The position numbers and the translations under genes are program-made. Under the pieces are notes generated by a model, which made no database searches, was not told where the DNA came from, and saw only the letters and a list, made by a program, of their open reading frames with translations. A DNA stretch of 64,000 nt from Arthrobacter sp. TPD3018 (lineage in GTDB: Bacteria > Pseudomonadota > Alphaproteobacteria > Sphingomonadales > Sphingomonadaceae), in NCBI GenBank assembly GCA_003075315.1, contig QDFQ01000004.1, forward strand, positions 203,402 through 267,401, read 5' to 3'. Shown in pieces: positions 61,899 through 64,000 of the stretch; the stretch's first letter is position 1, and each line of letters starts with the position of its first letter.

Positions 61899-63005
61899 AT
61901 GAATGCGCCTTCGACGGCCGGGTCGGCCGCTTTTCGCTTCGATCCCAGCACCACGCCGGTGGCCGCCAACGAGCGGGCGGCGCGGCTGGTCGATCCGGGG
62001 TTCGGCCGCGTCTTTACCGACCATATGGCGGTGATCCGCTATACCGAGGGGCAGGGCTGGCACGATGCGGTGATCACCGCCCGCGCGCCCGTGACGGTCG
62101 ATCCGTCGACCGCGGTGCTGCATTATGCGCAGGAGATTTTCGAAGGGCTGAAGGCCTATCGCCTCGATGACGGCGGCATGGCGCTGTTCCGTCCGGACGC
62201 GAACGCGCGCCGCTTCAACAACAGCGCGCGCCGGCTGGCGATGCCCGAACTGCCCGAAGAGCTGTTCCTCGAATCGTGCCGCCAATTAGTCCGTACCGAG
62301 CGCGACTGGTTCCCCCAGATCGACGGCGGCGCGCTGTACCTGCGCCCCTTCATGTATGCGAGCGAGGCGTTCCTGGGCGTGAAGCCCTCCGCCGAATATC
62401 TCTACATGGTCATCGCATCCTCGGTCGGCGCTTATTGGAAGGGCGGCGCGCGCGCGGTGTCGATCTGGGTCAGCCAGAATTACACGCGCGCCGCGCCCGG
62501 CGGCACGGGCGAGGCGAAGTGCGGCGGCAATTACGCCGCCAGCCTCGCCGCGCAGTCAGAGGCGATCGCGCAGGGCTGCGACCAGGTCGTGTTCCTCGAC
62601 GCGGTCGAGCGCCGCTGGGTCGAGGAACTGGGCGGCATGAACGTCTTCTTCGTGTTCGACGACGGATCGATGGTCACCCCGCCGCTGACCGGCACGATCC
62701 TGCCCGGCATCACCCGCGATTCGATCATCCGCATCGCCCGCGACCAGGGCCTGACGGTGCGCGAAGAGCCCTATGGCATCGACCAGTGGCGCGCCGACGC
62801 CGCGAGCGGCCGCCTGACCGAAGCCTTCGCCTGCGGCACCGCCGCGGTCGTCACCCCGATCGGCCAGGTGGTGGAAACGACCGGCCGCTTCACCATCGGC
62901 AGCGGCGGCACCGGCCAGCTGACGCAGCGCATGCTCGACGCGCTCTCCGCGATCCAGCGCGGCCGCGCCGCCGACCCGCACGGCTGGCTCGAACGCCTGG
63001 ATTGA
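61899..63005 (+). CDS. ilvE: Branched-chain amino acid aminotransferase
   Basis: 368 residues, fold type IV PLP enzyme: schiff-base Lys207 in GTGEAKCGGNYA, HYAQEIFEGLKAYR, YLRPFMYASEAFLGV, and C-terminal EAFACGTAAVVTPIG with the phosphate-binding GTAAVV. It interconverts leucine/isoleucine/valine and their keto acids. ATG at 61899; an in-frame ATG at 61881 exists. Confidence 0.95.
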   Translation: MNAPSTAGSAAFRFDPSTTPVAANERAARLVDPGFGRVFTDHMAVIRYTEGQGWHDAVITARAPVTVDPSTAVLHYAQEIFEGLKAYRLDDGGMALFRPDANARRFNNSARRLAMPELPEELFLESCRQLVRTERDWFPQIDGGALYLRPFMYASEAFLGVKPSAEYLYMVIASSVGAYWKGGARAVSIWVSQNYTRAAPGGTGEAKCGGNYAASLAAQSEAIAQGCDQVVFLDAVERRWVEELGGMNVFFVFDDGSMVTPPLTGTILPGITRDSIIRIARDQGLTVREEPYGIDQWRADAASGRLTEAFACGTAAVVTPIGQVVETTGRFTIGSGGTGQLTQRMLDALSAIQRGRAADPHGWLERLD

Positions 63006-63100
63006 GGACGCGCGGCCGGGTTTTCGTGGCTGCCACGCGAAAACCCGGCGTGTTGGGGCTTTTCACACGCTGCCCGCCGGCTATAAGGCGCGCCTCCCGG

Positions 63101-63175
63101 TGGGGCGTCGCCAAGCGGTAAGGCAACGGTTTTTGGTACCGTCATACGCAGGTTCGAATCCTGCCGCCCCAGCCA
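63101..63175 (+). tRNA. tRNA-Gln (anticodon UUG)
   Basis: Acceptor stem TGGGGCG/CGCCCCA, D-arm with AAGCGGTAA, anticodon stem ACGGT/ACCGT around TTTTGGT with anticodon TTG, T-arm GCAGGTTCGAATCCTGC, discriminator G and encoded CCA. It is followed within 165 bp by an integrase gene, so its 3' end is the probable attachment site of an island. Confidence 0.97.
63130..63175. other. Probable island attachment site at the tRNA-Gln 3' end
   Basis: Integrases with an Arm-DNA-binding (DUF4102) N-terminus usually recombine at tRNA 3' ends. The tRNA is complete here and an integrase starts at 63339. No second copy of the core is in view, so exact limits are inferred. Confidence 0.5.
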
Positions 63176-63338
63176 GCAGAATCACTCGGTTCGGCTGTAA
63201 AGTGAATACGTTGAGCGCGGTCCCACAAAATTCGGATGTGGACGAATGCGGCCTGAAATGGCCTCATGCGGACGCGTATTGTGCCCGATTTGTGCCCGCG
63301 TTTTTGTGTCGCTTCGCAGCCCGTGAGGGATTCGAAAC

Positions 63339-63782
63339 GTGGCATCGAGACAGCCTTTCACCCCGGCCAGCCTGAACAATCTGAAGTCCGGCTCGCTCAC
63401 CGATCCGCAGACGCCTGGCCTCGTCATCGAGGTCGGTGCCCGCGGTAAGAAGACCTGGAAGTATCGCCGTCGCCTTCCGGATCAGGATGTGACGGTGAAG
63501 ATGACGCTGGGCAGCTATCCTGCGTACCGGATCGGCGATGCCCGCGAATGGGCGCGGCAACTCAATAATGACGTCGAAACCGGCGTCGACCCGCGCGAGG
63601 CGCTTCGGGAGGCGGCGGCACGGGCGGAGATGACCGTCGCCCGAGCGCACGCCCTTTACATGACGGCCGCGCGGGAAGGGCGCGCCTCGCGGGCCAAGCG
63701 CCTGAACAAGCCGCGCACGCTCAAGGACAAGCAGGACATCTACGATCGCTGTCAATCGGCGTCCAAAAAGGACCCCCTATAG
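63339..63782 (+). pseudogene. Tyrosine integrase, truncated by an IS21-family end
   Basis: The first ~137 codons are integrase: MASRQPFTPASLNNLKSG, LVIEVGARGKKTWKYRRRLP, VKMTLGSYPAYRIGDAREWARQLNNDVETGVDPREALRE. This is the DUF4102 Arm-binding start and SAM-like linker of island integrases. The catalytic tyrosine-recombinase domain is missing; the frame enters the IS terminus at 63750 and reads QSASKKDPL before a stop at 63780. The element's own integrase is therefore probably dead. The remainder may lie beyond the IS. Confidence 0.88.
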
Positions 63783-63838
63783 GCGTGCAAAAGGGACCCC
63801 CCTCGTCGAGCCGCGTAACGGGTATGACGGGCGCGCCG

Positions 63839-63897
63839 TTCGCACTGGTTGCGGCGTAGGGCGGGCGTAGCCCGACCGGAGGCGCAACCAGTGCGAA
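63839..63897. terminator. Large hairpin inside the IS end
   Basis: TTCGCACTGGTTGCG pairs perfectly with CGCAACCAGTGCGAA (15 bp). The loop contains a second short stem, CGGGC GTA GCCCG. It lies between the istB stop and the IS tip and would end istAB transcription or shield it from outside. Confidence 0.6.
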
Positions 63898-63922
63898 GCG
63901 TTTTCTGCCGGTGCCCCAGGCG

Positions 63923-64000
63923 TCAGCTGCGGTGCTTGAAGCGCCAGCTGTCGTTGCCGGTCTCGACGATGTCGCAGTGGTGGGTAATGCGGTCGAGCAG
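63923..64000 (-). CDS. istB: IstB-like transposition helper, C-terminal 25 codons
   Basis: Minus-strand frame ends ...LLDRITHHCDIVETGNDSWRFKHRS-stop. 'LLDRxTHxCxIxETGNxSxRF' is the standard C-terminus of the IstB ATPase of IS21-family elements. The rest of the gene is outside the window. Confidence 0.85.
   Translation of the reverse strand: MLDRITHHCDIVETGNDSWRFKHRS

Larger units (their letters stand above)
63750..64000. mobile_element. IS21-family insertion sequence, one end (rest outside window)
   Basis: It begins TGTCAATCGGCGTCC. Two subterminal units, CCAAAAAGGACCCCCT and GCAAAAGGGACCCCC (63762-63802), are the multiple internal repeats typical of IS21 ends. The 3' end of istB enters from the right (63923-64000, minus strand). 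The element runs past the window edge, so length, istA and target duplication are not visible. Confidence 0.82.

Noticed and set aside
1-64000. CRISPR array, rRNA genes, riboswitch or replication origin
   Set aside because: No regularly spaced direct repeats, no rRNA segments, no recognisable riboswitch cores (TPP, B12, FMN, moco) and no DnaA-box cluster were seen by eye.

Overview
The window is about 64 kb of GC-rich (roughly two-thirds GC) alphaproteobacterial chromosome, most like Sphingomonas or a close relative (order Sphingomonadales). This rests on several TonB-dependent receptors, a cyoABCD quinol oxidase, the DUF2794, DUF4169 and DUF6481 small proteins, an N-terminally extended ribosomal protein S9, an alphaproteobacterial GreA/GreB-like factor, and frequent GTG/TTG starts with ATGA/GTGA/TGATG gene overlaps. 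Almost all of it is chromosomal core. The only clearly mobile DNA is at the right end.

Layout. 1-3.5 kb: the 5' part of a ZnuD-like TonB receptor behind a Zur-like box, tryptophan 2,3-dioxygenase with two small coupled genes, and an S24/LexA-like regulator across a divergent gap holding a GTTC-N7-GTTC SOS-type box. 3.7-11.2 kb: tamA-tamB and a ClC transporter. 11.3-17.8 kb: metallo-hydrolase, secreted amidase, two small membrane proteins, a GNAT/CelD-like protein, an exonuclease and SURF1. 17.8-23.6 kb: cyoDCBA on the minus strand, with a palindromic operator shared with a divergent MFS gene. 23.8-27.4 kb: GreA-like factor, LplT-like MFS, pgsA-moaD-moaE. 27.5-32.4 kb: oxidative-stress block of a fasciclin lipoprotein, oxyR, ahpF, ahpC and a TauE-type exporter. 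32.5-38.8 kb: cysE, DUF2794, a membrane protein, a spermidine synthase-like protein, an aldehyde dehydrogenase and a quinone oxidoreductase. 39-45.2 kb: a three-domain GH18-NodB-GT2 enzyme, a TrpF-like protein and modABC. 45.2-50.9 kb: a TonB receptor, rplM-rpsI, ctaA and a STAS-like protein.

51.1-53.3 kb is a probable zinc-homeostasis cluster: a perfect palindrome resembling a Zur box, a 21-codon leader ORF coupled to a ZIP-type permease, a small secreted protein, then merC-like and zur. The same motif (13 of 15 bases) precedes the TonB receptor at the left edge, so both ends of the window may belong to one Zur regulon. 53.4-63 kb: dxs, a membrane-anchored LuxR-HTH protein, a VapBC-type toxin-antitoxin pair, tlyA, tspO, ubiK, ybjN-like, proC, and a MarR regulator divergent from ilvE.

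63.1-64 kb: tRNA-Gln(UUG) followed at once by an integrase gene cut off by one end of an IS21-family element (subterminal repeats and the istB 3' end). This marks the border of an integrated island that continues beyond the window. Dispersed palindromes of GTCATTCCCGC type, including three ~96-bp doublets, fill many intergenic gaps. I see no CRISPR array or rRNA gene.
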